A stretch of DNA of 64,000 nt, taken from contig CBDCWA010000002.1 of the NCBI GenBank assembly GCA_965223255.1, forward strand, positions 434,001 through 498,000, in the 5' to 3' direction. Position 1 is the stretch's first letter. Each line of letters starts with the position of its first letter. The position numbers were made by a program, and so were the translations under genes. Shown here one piece after another: positions 9,222 through 17,268 of the stretch. The notes below the pieces were generated by a model. It was not told where the DNA came from. It did not search any database and saw only the letters and a program-made list of their open reading frames with translations. This DNA comes from CBDCWA01 sp965223255 (GTDB lineage: Bacteria > Pseudomonadota > Alphaproteobacteria > Rhizobiales > Hyphomicrobiaceae).

Positions 9222-9335
9222 CAATTCCACGACGGCTTTGGCCTCGGTTGCGGACCTATGTCCGTATTTGCGCGCAACCTTCCGCTTGACCCTCAGCAAC
9301 GGTCTTCGCCCAGCGCCGCGCGGACAGCCGTTCAG

Positions 9336-9359
9336 TGGTCTTCCCCCGTTTGCGTGGAC
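9336..9359 (+). repeat. IS3 left terminal inverted repeat
   Basis: Starts TGGTCTTCCCCCG and ends GTGGAC. It pairs with 10560-10583 read on the other strand (TGATCTTGCCCG...GTGGAC). CAG immediately before it is the left copy of the target duplication. Confidence 0.8.
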
Positions 9360-9396
9360 ACCTAAAATGAGCGCGGTACGCTCTGGGAGGTGTTTT

Positions 9397-9693
9397 ATGA
9401 CGAAGCCAAGGCGATACAAACGTTTCAGTTCGGAGTTCAAGCGCGAAGCCATCATGCGCGCCAGCGAGGAGGGCATGACTGACAAGGCTGTGTGCGATGA
9501 ACTTGGGGTAAGCACGCGTCAATTGCGGCGTTGGCGTGATGAGCTGGCGTTGCTCGGCAAGGACGCGTTTGCCGGCACTGGCGTCACGCGCGATCAGGAG
9601 TTGGAGGCGTTGAAGCGTGAACTGGCGCAGGTCAAGAAGGAACGGGATTTTTTAAAGGAAGCGGCGGCGTACTTTGCCAAGCAGTCGAAGTGA
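9397..9693 (+). CDS. IS3 transposase OrfA (helix-turn-helix)
   Basis: 98-residue DNA-binding subunit of the transposase. It starts at ATG 9397 behind GGGAGG. An open frame can be traced upstream to 8917 but runs through IS-end and aldolase sequence and has no protein similarity. The N-terminus RRYKRFSSEFKREAIMRA and the segment DKAVCDELGVSTRQLRRWRDE form the HTH. A leucine-zipper-like stretch follows (ELEALKRELAQVKKERDFLKEA). It recognises the IS ends and supplies the N-terminal part of the OrfAB fusion transposase. It overlaps orfB by 4 bp. Confidence 0.92.
   Translation: MTKPRRYKRFSSEFKREAIMRASEEGMTDKAVCDELGVSTRQLRRWRDELALLGKDAFAGTGVTRDQELEALKRELAQVKKERDFLKEAAAYFAKQSK
9648..9654 (+). promoter_or_regulatory. 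Programmed -1 frameshift site T-TTT-TTA
   Basis: In the orfA frame the codons read GAT TTT TTA AAG, so the heptamer is T TTT TTA, a canonical X-XXY-YYZ slippery sequence. Slipping back one base enters the orfB frame, which is open from here through 10553. This predicts a 386-residue OrfAB transposase (86 residues from orfA, then 300). It lies 36 bp upstream of the GTG where orfB alone could begin. Confidence 0.7.
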
Positions 9694-10556
9694 GATACGC
9701 CTGCATTGATCGTTGCCGCGATCTCTATCCCGTTCGTTTGATGTGCCGTCTGCTGGATGTTGCAGCAAGCGGTTATTATGCCTGGCGCAGCCGCGCCGAA
9801 CCCAAACGCATCGGGCGCAATCGTGTGCTTCTGGCGAAGATCAGATCGATCCACCAGGCGAGCAAAGGGGTTTATGGCAGCCCCCGCGTTCATGCCGAGC
9901 TCCTTGCCAATGGCGTCAAAGTCGGACGCCACAAGGTCGCGCAACTGATGCGCTCGGCGCGGCTGAAGGGATGTCCCAAGCGGCGTTATCGAACGACGAC
10001 CCAGCGTGATCCTGGCCAACGTGCGGCACAGAACCTGCTGCGGCGGAACTTTGCAGCCAACGGCCCTGATCAACGTTGGGCGAGCGATATCACCTATATC
10101 GCGACACGTCAGGGCTGGTTGTATCTTGCCGTCACGATGGACCTGTTCTCTCGCCGCATCATCGGTTGGTCGATGGACCGCTGGATGAGCCGACATCTGG
10201 TGGTCGACGCCTTGCGCATGGCGATCAATGCCCGTCAACCAACGGGGCCACTCATCCATCACTCGGATCGCGGCGGTCAATATGCCAGCGATGACTTTCG
10301 CAACGAGCTTGAAAGGCACGGCATCAGACCGTCCATGAGCAGCACCGGCAACTGCTATGACAATGCTGTCGTGGAAAGCTTCTTTGCCGCCCTCAAACGC
10401 GAACGTGTCAACAGAGTTCGCTACCGCACCAGGGAGCAGGCCCGTGCCGATCTATTCGAGTACATCGAGGTGTTCTACAATCGCAAGAGGCGCCACAGTT
10501 ATGTTGGCAATATCAGCCCGGACGACTTCGAAAGGCAGTCAACCGGATCTTTCTGA
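9690..10556 (+). CDS. IS3 transposase OrfB, rve/DDE integrase core
   Basis: Catalytic subunit with an HTH_21 region (YGSPRVHAELLANGVKVGRHKVAQLMRS) followed by the RNase H-fold integrase core. The DDE residues are visible: the first Asp in WASDITYIATRQGWLYLA, the second in HHSDRGGQYAS, and Glu in NCYDNAVVESFFAALKRE. YIEVFYNRKRRHSYVGNISP is the typical IS3 C-terminus. All 288 residues are intact. It could start at GTG 9690, but in this family the active protein is usually the OrfAB frameshift product, with OrfB alone having a minor or regulatory role. Confidence 0.94.
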   Translation: MRYACIDRCRDLYPVRLMCRLLDVAASGYYAWRSRAEPKRIGRNRVLLAKIRSIHQASKGVYGSPRVHAELLANGVKVGRHKVAQLMRSARLKGCPKRRYRTTTQRDPGQRAAQNLLRRNFAANGPDQRWASDITYIATRQGWLYLAVTMDLFSRRIIGWSMDRWMSRHLVVDALRMAINARQPTGPLIHHSDRGGQYASDDFRNELERHGIRPSMSSTGNCYDNAVVESFFAALKRERVNRVRYRTREQARADLFEYIEVFYNRKRRHSYVGNISPDDFERQSTGSF

Positions 10557-10559
10557 ACC

Positions 10560-10583
10560 GTCCACAAAAGACGGGCAAGATCA
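10560..10583 (-). repeat. IS3 right terminal inverted repeat
   Basis: On the minus strand it starts TGATCTTGCCCG and ends GTGGAC, matching the left end at 17 of 24 positions. CAG at 10584-10586 is the right copy of the target duplication. Confidence 0.8.
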
Positions 10584-10713
10584 CAGGGCCAACAACGGAC
10601 AATCCTGATGCTTGAAATCTTCGAGGGCCGGCGTCAGCTGATCCATAGATCAGCCGAGGTAGGCCCATATACTTTACCAGCATAGTCTGCGGATTGTTTT
10701 GGTAGATGCTTAG

Positions 10714-11103
10714 TCAGTTGAGTGGTGCCAACCTTGCTTGATAGCTCTTGCCGCCGATGTTCTTTGTCTTTACGATCACACGCATGCCCTTGGCCGCCTG
10801 GAACGAGCCGGTTGCCTTCAACACGTTCAAGCCCGCTGCTTTGAATGTGACCTTGTAGACCTTACCTTTTAGGAGCACTTGAGCTGTGGCTGAACCCGTC
10901 GACACATCGACTGGCTTCTCCTTCGCATCCAGCACATAGAGCGTCAGCTCATTTCCACTCGCTTTCAACTCCCAATGCTGATTGCCACCGCCAGCATCAA
11001 CGATATGTCCGCCCTGCGACCCCTTCGTCCATTTGCTGTCGCTGTGTGCCATAACGGCGGTTGAGAAGAGAAGGCTCAATGTGATCAGAAAAATGCGCAA
11101 CAT
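10714..11103 (-). CDS. Small periplasmic protein linked to metal efflux
   Basis: About 129 residues with a Sec signal peptide (MLRIFLITLSLLFSTAVMAHS). The start is placed at ATG 11103, behind AGGAGAA; an in-frame codon at 11133 would add ten residues in front of the signal. The mature part looks like a beta-rich domain (NQHWELKASGNELTLYVLDAKEKPVDV, then AQVLLKGKVYKVTFKAA). It is the last gene of the metal-efflux operon, 26 bp after the RND pump gene, so a periplasmic helper or metal-binding role is likely. I see no Cys and few His in the mature protein, so it is not an obvious chelator. The function is unknown. Confidence 0.75.
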   Translation of the reverse strand: MLRIFLITLSLLFSTAVMAHSDSKWTKGSQGGHIVDAGGGNQHWELKASGNELTLYVLDAKEKPVDVSTGSATAQVLLKGKVYKVTFKAAGLNVLKATGSFQAAKGMRVIVKTKNIGGKSYQARLAPLN

Positions 11104-11129
11104 TTGTTTCTCCTTTGCTGGTGCATTGA

Positions 11130-14100
11130 TCAATAGACCTGACTCAACTTGAGTTCAGTTGAAACAGTTTGCAGTCGGTCAAGCGGTTTCGATCCGTACC
11201 TAAGGAAGAGGATCGGCGTGATTACGGTATCAAGCAGCGTTGAGGTCATGAGACCGCCGAAAATGACAATGGCAACGGGATGCAGGATTTCCTTGCCAGG
11301 GGCGTCTGCCCCCACCATCAGTGGCAGTAATGCGAACCCCGCCGATAACGCCGTCATCAGGACTGGCGTCAGCCGTTCCTGACTGCCACGGATGATCATT
11401 TTTGGGCCGAATGCCTCTCCTTCGCGCAGCACAAGATTGATGTAGTGGCTGACTTTAAGGATGCCGTTACGCACGCTGATCCCGGCCAGAGTAATAAAGC
11501 CGATCGTTGTGGCGACGGACAGTTGTTGGCCCGCGATCCAGATTGCCACGATGCTACCAATTAGAGCGAATGGTACATTGCCCATTATGATCAACGCGAG
11601 GACGGGTGAGCGATAGCGACCGTAAAGAATTGTGAAGATCAGTACAAAGGATAGAAGCGAGAGCAGAGCAATGGTTCGCGAAGCCTCCTCTTGCGCTCGA
11701 AATGTTCCCTCTAGGCTCGTGTAATAACCGACTGGCAACTTGGTCTGCCGAAGGATGGATCGTATGCTTTGAATTACCTGCCCTAGTTCCGCGCCTTCAG
11801 CATTCGCGAGTACGACGATACGACGCCTGCCATCCTCTCTCAGGATCTGGTTGGGCCCATTCCCTTCCACTATCTTGGCAAACGAAGATAACGGCACGCG
11901 TCCGGCTGGCGTTTCCACCACTAACTTCGAAAGGCCTTCGGTGGTGCGGTCCTTGTCGGCAACTCTCAAGACCACATCGAAGCGGCGGTTGCCATCGATG
12001 ATCTGTGAGACGACACGCCCGCCAAGGAGCGTTTCGAGAGACTGCGTGACATTTGATGGCGTAATGCCGTAGACGGCTGCCTTGCGGTAGTCGACGGTTA
12101 CCTGCATTTGGGGGATTCGCACCTGACGCTCGACCTGCAAATCGGCAATGCCAGAGATCGCTGCCATGCGCCCCTTGAGGCGCTCGGCTAGATTGCGCAG
12201 CGTATCGAGATCGTCTCCAAAAACCTTCAAGGCAATCTGGGCGCGGACGCCAGAGAGCATGTGATCGAGGCGATGCGAAATCGGCTGGCCGACATTGACC
12301 GAGACTGGTAGGACGGTTAGGCGCGAGCGGATGTCGGTGATGATTTCGTCACGGCTTCTATTAGAGCGTGTCAGATCGACATCGATTTCAGCAGAATGTA
12401 CGCCTTCCGCATGCTCATCCAGTTCGGCCCGCCCCGTCCGCCGGCCAACTGTTTTCACTTCGGGAACCTGCAGTATCAGCCGTTCAGCGATTGAGCCGAC
12501 CCGGTTGGACTCTTCTAGCGATATTCCAGGGCGCAAGAGCATCGATATCGTCATTGTCCCTTCGTTGAAGGGCGGTAGGAATGACCGTGGAAGAAGTGCG
12601 ACGCTTGCAGCGGAAACGAATACGACAAGAGCAGCCAAAGTTAGGATCAACGGCTGGCGGGCAAACGCCCAGCTTAGGAGCCGTTCATTCAGAGTCTTGA
12701 GGTTTCGAACCAACCAGGAGTCACCGTGGTCCAACCTTCTGAGTTGCGGCAAAAGATAATAGCACAGGACCGGCGTAAGGGTAACCGAGGTTACCAGGCT
12801 CGCGAGGATTGAGACGATGTAAGCAACACCCAGCGGGGCAAACAACCGTCCTTCGATGCCGGACAGTGCGAACAACGGGACGAAGACCAAAATAATGATC
12901 ATCGTTGCATAAACGATTGCCGAGCGTACCTCTTGCGACGCTGCGGCAACGACGGTGAGCACAGGGGTCGGATTTGGCTTTAACCGATTTTCTCTAAGTC
13001 TCCTGAAGACGTTTTCGACACCCACCACCGCATCATCGACAAGTTCGCCGATAGCGATGGCAAGCCCCCCCAAAGTCATCGTGTTGATTGATAGACCGAA
13101 AATCTTAAAAACGATGACAGTAATCAGAATGGAGATTGGGATCGCGGTCAAAGAGATCGCTGTCGTACGCCAATTGAGAAGGAACAAGAACAACACGATT
13201 GCGACAACGATGCTGGCCTCGATTAATACCTGGATCACATTGTCGATTGATATCTTGATGAATGAGGCTTGTCGGAATAACACCTCGAGTCCTGAGATGT
13301 TTTTCGGTAAGACCCGGCGCAATTCCGCTAAGGCCTGCTCGATCTCGCGCGTTAGCTTCAGTGTGTCGGCATTGGGTTGCTTTTGTATTGTCATAATGAC
13401 TGCAGGCTTGCCCATATAGCCAGCGTCGCCGCGCTTGACTTGAGGCGCATATTGTACCGTGGCAACCTGACCAAGCCTAATTGATACGCCCTGCCGATAA
13501 AGAACGGAGAGGTTTTGCAGGTCTTGGAGCTTCTTCGTCCGACCGAGGTTTCTGATCAGATATTCCCTGGCGTGCTGATTAACGAACCCGCCAGCCGTAT
13601 TTGCACCATACTTGCGAAGTGCATTTTCAACGTCATTGCGCTTAACATTCAACCGGGTCATTTGAGCGAGGTTCAGCGTCACTCTGTACTGCCTGACTTC
13701 ACCGCCGATGGGGATCACCTGCGCGACGCCCGAGATGCTGAGCAGCCTGGGGCGAACGACCCAATCGACCAGTTCGCGGACCTCCATTGGTGTCGCCTTA
13801 TCGCTGGAAACAGCGATCAGCATTATCTCGCCCATTATCGACGTAATTGGTGCCATCTGTGGGCTGACGCCCTGGGGCAACTGTTCTCGGAGGATAGCCA
13901 AACGCTCAGATATTTGCTGGCGATTGACATGAATGTTGGTATTCCAGTCGAACTCGACGTAGACGATCGAAAGTCCGACGCCGGATACCGACCGTACCCG
14001 CACGACGCCAGGCATACCCTTCATCGCCGTTTCGAGCGGGAACGTGACCAGTTGTTCGACCTCTTCCGGAGCCAAGCCGCCGGCTTCGGTCATAAGCGTC

Positions 14101-14240
14101 ACAGTTGGCCGGTTGAGGTCGGGGAATACATCAACCGGTAATGTCCGAAGTGTGATTGCGCCATAGACAATCAGCACGATTGATACTGTCAGAACCATTA
14201 GCCGGTTACGCAGGCTGCTTGAGATTAGGAAGTTGAACAT
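11130..14240 (-). CDS. Heavy-metal efflux RND transporter (CzcA/CusA family)
   Basis: Inner-membrane proton-driven pump of 1036 residues, a normal length for HME-RND proteins. It begins FNFLISSSLRNRLMVLTVSIVLIVYGAITLRTLPVDVFPDLNRPTV, the usual first helix and porter entry. The proton-relay helix near residue 400 reads AIGELVDDAVVGVENVFRRL. It has the conserved Asp-Asp and Glu but matches neither the CzcA (IVDGAVV) nor the CusA (MVDAAIV) form, so the metal cannot be assigned. The C-terminal helices include TIGFITLAGISVRNGILKVSHY. It works with the adaptor gene 15 bp upstream. No outer-membrane factor gene is present in the cluster. Confidence 0.93.
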   Translation of the reverse strand: MFNFLISSSLRNRLMVLTVSIVLIVYGAITLRTLPVDVFPDLNRPTVTLMTEAGGLAPEEVEQLVTFPLETAMKGMPGVVRVRSVSGVGLSIVYVEFDWNTNIHVNRQQISERLAILREQLPQGVSPQMAPITSIMGEIMLIAVSSDKATPMEVRELVDWVVRPRLLSISGVAQVIPIGGEVRQYRVTLNLAQMTRLNVKRNDVENALRKYGANTAGGFVNQHAREYLIRNLGRTKKLQDLQNLSVLYRQGVSIRLGQVATVQYAPQVKRGDAGYMGKPAVIMTIQKQPNADTLKLTREIEQALAELRRVLPKNISGLEVLFRQASFIKISIDNVIQVLIEASIVVAIVLFLFLLNWRTTAISLTAIPISILITVIVFKIFGLSINTMTLGGLAIAIGELVDDAVVGVENVFRRLRENRLKPNPTPVLTVVAAASQEVRSAIVYATMIIILVFVPLFALSGIEGRLFAPLGVAYIVSILASLVTSVTLTPVLCYYLLPQLRRLDHGDSWLVRNLKTLNERLLSWAFARQPLILTLAALVVFVSAASVALLPRSFLPPFNEGTMTISMLLRPGISLEESNRVGSIAERLILQVPEVKTVGRRTGRAELDEHAEGVHSAEIDVDLTRSNRSRDEIITDIRSRLTVLPVSVNVGQPISHRLDHMLSGVRAQIALKVFGDDLDTLRNLAERLKGRMAAISGIADLQVERQVRIPQMQVTVDYRKAAVYGITPSNVTQSLETLLGGRVVSQIIDGNRRFDVVLRVADKDRTTEGLSKLVVETPAGRVPLSSFAKIVEGNGPNQILREDGRRRIVVLANAEGAELGQVIQSIRSILRQTKLPVGYYTSLEGTFRAQEEASRTIALLSLLSFVLIFTILYGRYRSPVLALIIMGNVPFALIGSIVAIWIAGQQLSVATTIGFITLAGISVRNGILKVSHYINLVLREGEAFGPKMIIRGSQERLTPVLMTALSAGFALLPLMVGADAPGKEILHPVAIVIFGGLMTSTLLDTVITPILFLRYGSKPLDRLQTVSTELKLSQVY

Positions 14241-14255
14241 GGCCCTGCCCTGCCG

Positions 14256-16025
14256 TTAGCGAACCTGATTGAGCAACATCGCCCCTTCGGTAACGACGCG
14301 CAGGCCGGCCTTGATGCCGGATCTGATTACAATCCGCTTACCGTTGAGATTGTGCAGGCGGACAGGTTGTGGTCGAAAACGTTCTGCATCTTCCTTAACC
14401 CAAACGATCGAAAGACCGCTTGGCGCAGTCACCACGCTTGTGGCTGGCAGAACAATCCCTTGAACTTTTTGCTTCGATTGCAGAATGACGGTCACGGGCG
14501 CTCCAATGGACAGGCCGGGCGACTTCTGGGTAATGCGGAACATAACGGGAATTGCCTGTTGCTTGAGCGACAGACCCTGGCCCGCAAATATAAGTGGAAG
14601 CTGCCGCCCGTTGTTTGTGATCGCGATCGCCTTGGCCACATTGTTGGTTTTCGAGGCGTCGTAAGCGATGGCCTCCACCCAGAATTGTTTTGGATTTATG
14701 ATCTCAAATAAAACTTCTCGAGCATTAACAATCTGACCAGCGACGACAGTGCTTGAGGAGACAATCCCAGAGACCGGGGACCTGATTTCTTCTCGCGTCC
14801 GCAGACTTGGTTGCAGTTCGCTGCGTTTCCTCTTCAAGGCCTCTAATTCGCCGGCCACTTCATCCACTTTTATTTGGGGTACTGCGCCACGGGACCTTTT
14901 GAACCTCGACAAAATCGTTGTGAGCTTCTTGATCCTCGCCTCGGTTTCAGCGATCTGGCTCAAGATCGTTGCTTTGTCTGCCGCTTCGATATAAGGCGCA
15001 AGATAGGCAAGAACTTCACCTTTCTGGACCGGCTTTCCGACAAACGCTAATCCCTTGGCAGGCGCTTCGATGCGGCCAGGTCTCGCGGGCTGCACGCGCC
15101 CGAAGCCTCGAGGATCGGCGATGATCGTCCCAACGAGTTCCGTCGTTCGCGGTGCATCAGCCGTCTTGGTTATGACGGTGCGTATGGACAAGAGATGCTG
15201 CGTCGCTTTCGGTACAAATAAGGTTCCGTCCGGCATACGCTGCGGCGTATCGGTCGCCATCGTGGGCAACGGTACGACTGTAGTCCTAGAGGTCTTGGCA
15301 ACGACCGGTTCAACGCCAGTCGAGGCAAGAGTCACGAGCATTGCGAGAATGATCGACGAAGCACTCTTGCGTACTGCCGTCCTGACGCTGTTGTTTACCC
15401 CCTCGCTGGCCTCATGGTCCCGCACTGTCTTGCTGCGCCAGTTAATCAAGAGCGCAAAAAACATGCCTATGAGAAACGCGCCAACTGCGATGGCAATTGT
15501 GTTTTTCTGCTTCCACAACGGTGCCGCATCACCGGTATCTGGAACCTTGTTGCCACCAAGTACATCTACTGACTGCAGCCGACCAGTTAGAAGATCTTCG
15601 GTGTTTGGAAGGCTGAGTTGAAAGATTAGGTCGACAGGCTTGTCCGCTGTGATCCAGGGCGCGGAAATCTCGAAAACACCATCACCATTCGGCGTTGCGG
15701 CGATTTGTTCGTCGCCTGCGCTAACCTTTAATTTCGCCTCTTTGACCGGTTCGTTGGTCTGGAAACGATGAAGAAATATGGTCAAGCGGTTCTTGCCGGA
15801 TAAGACCCCAACAAGCTCGAAATCCGGTGTCACAGCCACCAGGCGTGGTGCGACCGGAAGATTTAGCGGCGGCGGGCCATCATGGTCGTGGCCTTCATGG
15901 GCATAAATGGTTGCGCCAAAAGGCAAGGTCAAAATTAGAATCAGAACCGCCATAGCGCGGCGAGCATGCATGCTTACGATGCATTGCTGCCGCCAGCCGC
16001 AGAGCGACTGAACTCTTGAAGTCAT
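14256..16025 (-). CDS. CzcB-like periplasmic adaptor with His-rich N-terminus
   Basis: 589-residue membrane-fusion protein that links the RND pump to an outer-membrane channel. A signal-like helix (about residues 25-42) is followed by HEGHDHDG, a likely metal-binding tag. Next come an extra N-terminal domain (about 55-150) and a membrane helix near 172-192 (TIAIAVGAFLIGMFFALLINW). The adaptor proper starts around residue 270: the lipoyl-like part contains GRIEAPAKGLAFVGKPVQKGEVLAYL, and the hairpin contains a coiled coil (ATILSQIAETEARIKKLTTIL). The extra helical segment makes it longer than ordinary CzcB (about 400-520). Start could be at 16025 or at an internal ATG nearer the signal. Confidence 0.88.
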   Translation of the reverse strand: MTSRVQSLCGWRQQCIVSMHARRAMAVLILILTLPFGATIYAHEGHDHDGPPPLNLPVAPRLVAVTPDFELVGVLSGKNRLTIFLHRFQTNEPVKEAKLKVSAGDEQIAATPNGDGVFEISAPWITADKPVDLIFQLSLPNTEDLLTGRLQSVDVLGGNKVPDTGDAAPLWKQKNTIAIAVGAFLIGMFFALLINWRSKTVRDHEASEGVNNSVRTAVRKSASSIILAMLVTLASTGVEPVVAKTSRTTVVPLPTMATDTPQRMPDGTLFVPKATQHLLSIRTVITKTADAPRTTELVGTIIADPRGFGRVQPARPGRIEAPAKGLAFVGKPVQKGEVLAYLAPYIEAADKATILSQIAETEARIKKLTTILSRFKRSRGAVPQIKVDEVAGELEALKRKRSELQPSLRTREEIRSPVSGIVSSSTVVAGQIVNAREVLFEIINPKQFWVEAIAYDASKTNNVAKAIAITNNGRQLPLIFAGQGLSLKQQAIPVMFRITQKSPGLSIGAPVTVILQSKQKVQGIVLPATSVVTAPSGLSIVWVKEDAERFRPQPVRLHNLNGKRIVIRSGIKAGLRVVTEGAMLLNQVR

Positions 16026-16090
16026 AGTGTAGAATCCGTCCTTGGATGAGCAGATTTACGCCGGCACGCGCGCGCCGGCGTTGCTGGGTC

Positions 16091-16606
16091 TCAGACGAGG
16101 ACCGGACGGATGGGGGGTCTGAACGGTGGTTCTGGCGGCTTGCCTAGCAATAGACGATCCAGCGTTGAATAGTATGAACCGATCAAGTTGGGATCTCTAA
16201 TGCTCCAACCAGTCACCGGCATCAGAGAACTGGCATAACTTGCCTCTTGATGCATGTGTATTCCGTGATCGTGTTCTTCATCATCGGAATGCGGGCCTGA
16301 GTGAATCCATGAGAAATGGGCATCTACGATGCTACCGAGAAATCCGGCGAGCGAGAAACTGCTCGAAGAATGGTCGTGGTGATGATGCTCGCTTTGTTCA
16401 TCATCATGGTGACGGTCGTGGCTATGAAAGACGACTTTTGAGAAGGAACCCACGGGAATAGAAAATGCAAAACTCATTGCCGGCGACAATGCTACAGCAA
16501 GCATGAGCACCCCGGCCAGCATTCGCTGGCACCAACGTGGTCGCCTATCTCTTACGGTGCTCAACATTTCATGCCATCCAACAGGCGCTTGGTTAATTAG
16601 CGCCAC
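16091..16606 (-). CDS. His-rich exported or membrane protein of the metal-efflux operon
   Basis: 171 residues with one hydrophobic N-terminal segment (RMLAGVLMLAVALSPAMSFAF), probably a signal peptide. A His/Asp-rich region follows (FHSHDRHHDDEQSEHHHHDH, later EEHDHGIHMHQE). The C-terminus GKPPEPPFRPPIRP is a Pro-rich tail I associate with small proteins encoded in front of Czc/Cus-type systems. It probably binds or senses Zn, Co, Ni or Cu in the periplasm; the specific metal is unknown. Start is uncertain: GTG at 16606 overlaps a dyad, and ATG at 16567 (MLSTVRDRRPRW) is a good alternative. It is the first gene of the efflux operon. Confidence 0.75.
   Translation of the reverse strand: MALINQAPVGWHEMLSTVRDRRPRWCQRMLAGVLMLAVALSPAMSFAFSIPVGSFSKVVFHSHDRHHDDEQSEHHHHDHSSSSFSLAGFLGSIVDAHFSWIHSGPHSDDEEHDHGIHMHQEASYASSLMPVTGWSIRDPNLIGSYYSTLDRLLLGKPPEPPFRPPIRPVLV
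16584..16604. promoter_or_regulatory. Dyad GGCGCT-N9-AGCGCC at start of metal operon
   Basis: A perfect 6-bp inverted repeat around the A/T-rich 9-bp centre TGGTTAATT overlaps the GTG candidate start of the His-rich gene. If translation begins at ATG 16567, this dyad lies in the leader and could be an operator for a metal sensor or a leader hairpin. No regulator gene is next to it. Confidence 0.35.
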
Positions 16607-17042
16607 TTGGGAAACCTAAAATTAAAATATCACATAGGCCCGCGGCCAAAGCAATCCGATTGGCCTTAGCGACCTGAATACTAGCCAATTATAGGCCTTC
16701 AAAATGACGGCAATGGGTCAAAAGTGAGCTTCCGCGCTGCACAACGTATGTCCGCTGCTGGCTGAAGCAGACGTGGCTTCGCCTGTACTAGGCAAATCGA
16801 CGAAGTCCGCTAACTCTGCAGAACGCTTATGGGTGGAATTGTGATGTTTCAGCTGCTCTAAACCGCCGTCCGACAAATCTCTGACAGCTTAGAAACTAAC
16901 AGCAGACCCATGTCAGCGTTTCCGCTCCGACCATAGAAGCGATCATCGCCGGAGAGACATAGATTAGGGTCGAGCCTGTATCCAATCTGTATCCAAACTT
17001 GAAATCGCCAAGCCCGCGAATCCCATAACTCATTGATATCAC
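16607..17042. other. 436-bp gene-free region between metal operon and tRNA-Arg
   Basis: No gene is seen. The part near 16607-16700 is AT-rich and should hold the promoter of the metal operon. ATGTCCGCTGCTGGC at 16748-16762 repeats 1750-1764 exactly. Near 16977-16999 a short tandem (TGTATCCAATC, TGTATCCAAAC) lies about 45 bp from the 3' end of the tRNA, the side where tRNA-integrated islands usually attach. No integrase frame is present. Confidence 0.5.
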
Positions 17043-17119
17043 TGGCGACCCCGGCAGGATTCGAACCTGCGACCCTCAGATTAGGAATCTGATGCTCTAT
17101 CCTGCTGAGCTACGGGGCC
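17043..17119 (-). tRNA. tRNA-Arg (anticodon CCT)
   Basis: Read on the minus strand, the 77-nt gene starts GGCCCCGTAGCTCAG and ends CGGGGTCGCCA, with the CCA tail encoded. The acceptor arms GGCCCCG/CGGGGTC pair with one G-U. The anticodon arm is TCAGA-TTCCTAA-TCTGA, giving anticodon CCT (reads AGG, Arg). The T arm contains GGTTCGAATCC. All cloverleaf parts look intact. Confidence 0.96.
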
Positions 17120-17268
17120 GGGCTGGTCTAAGGCGCGGGAGCGATGGCAAATCGCAACACGTCTCACACCTCACACAGCCCCGCAAGCTACCTCAGCCTG
17201 ACCAATATCTCAACCAGTCCCGGCGTAGGGGCCGAAGTCATCGAGGCAAACGCCTGTGGGCGGCCGGC

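Larger units (their letters stand above)
9336..10583 (+). mobile_element. IS3-family insertion sequence, intact, 1248 bp
   Basis: The element begins with TG and ends with CA, as IS3-family elements do. Its ends are 24-bp imperfect inverted repeats (9336-9359 and 10560-10583, 17 of 24 positions matching). A 3-bp direct repeat CAG flanks it (9333-9335 and 10584-10586), the expected target duplication. It carries overlapping orfA and orfB with a -1 frameshift heptamer, and both frames are full length, so it looks recently active. Removing it joins two non-coding stretches, so it did not itself interrupt the aldolase frame. The 3-bp duplication fits the IS3 or IS51 subgroups better than IS407 or IS2. 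Confidence 0.9.

Noticed and set aside
8917..9396. An open frame running into IS3 orfA that would extend OrfA by 160 residues
   Set aside because: It runs through aldolase and IS-end sequence in another frame; the true OrfA start ATG 9397 has its own SD and matches the family start.
17043..17119. tRNA-Arg as proven attachment site of an island
   Set aside because: No second copy of the tRNA 3' end and no integrase gene are visible in the window, so only a weak island suggestion is kept.
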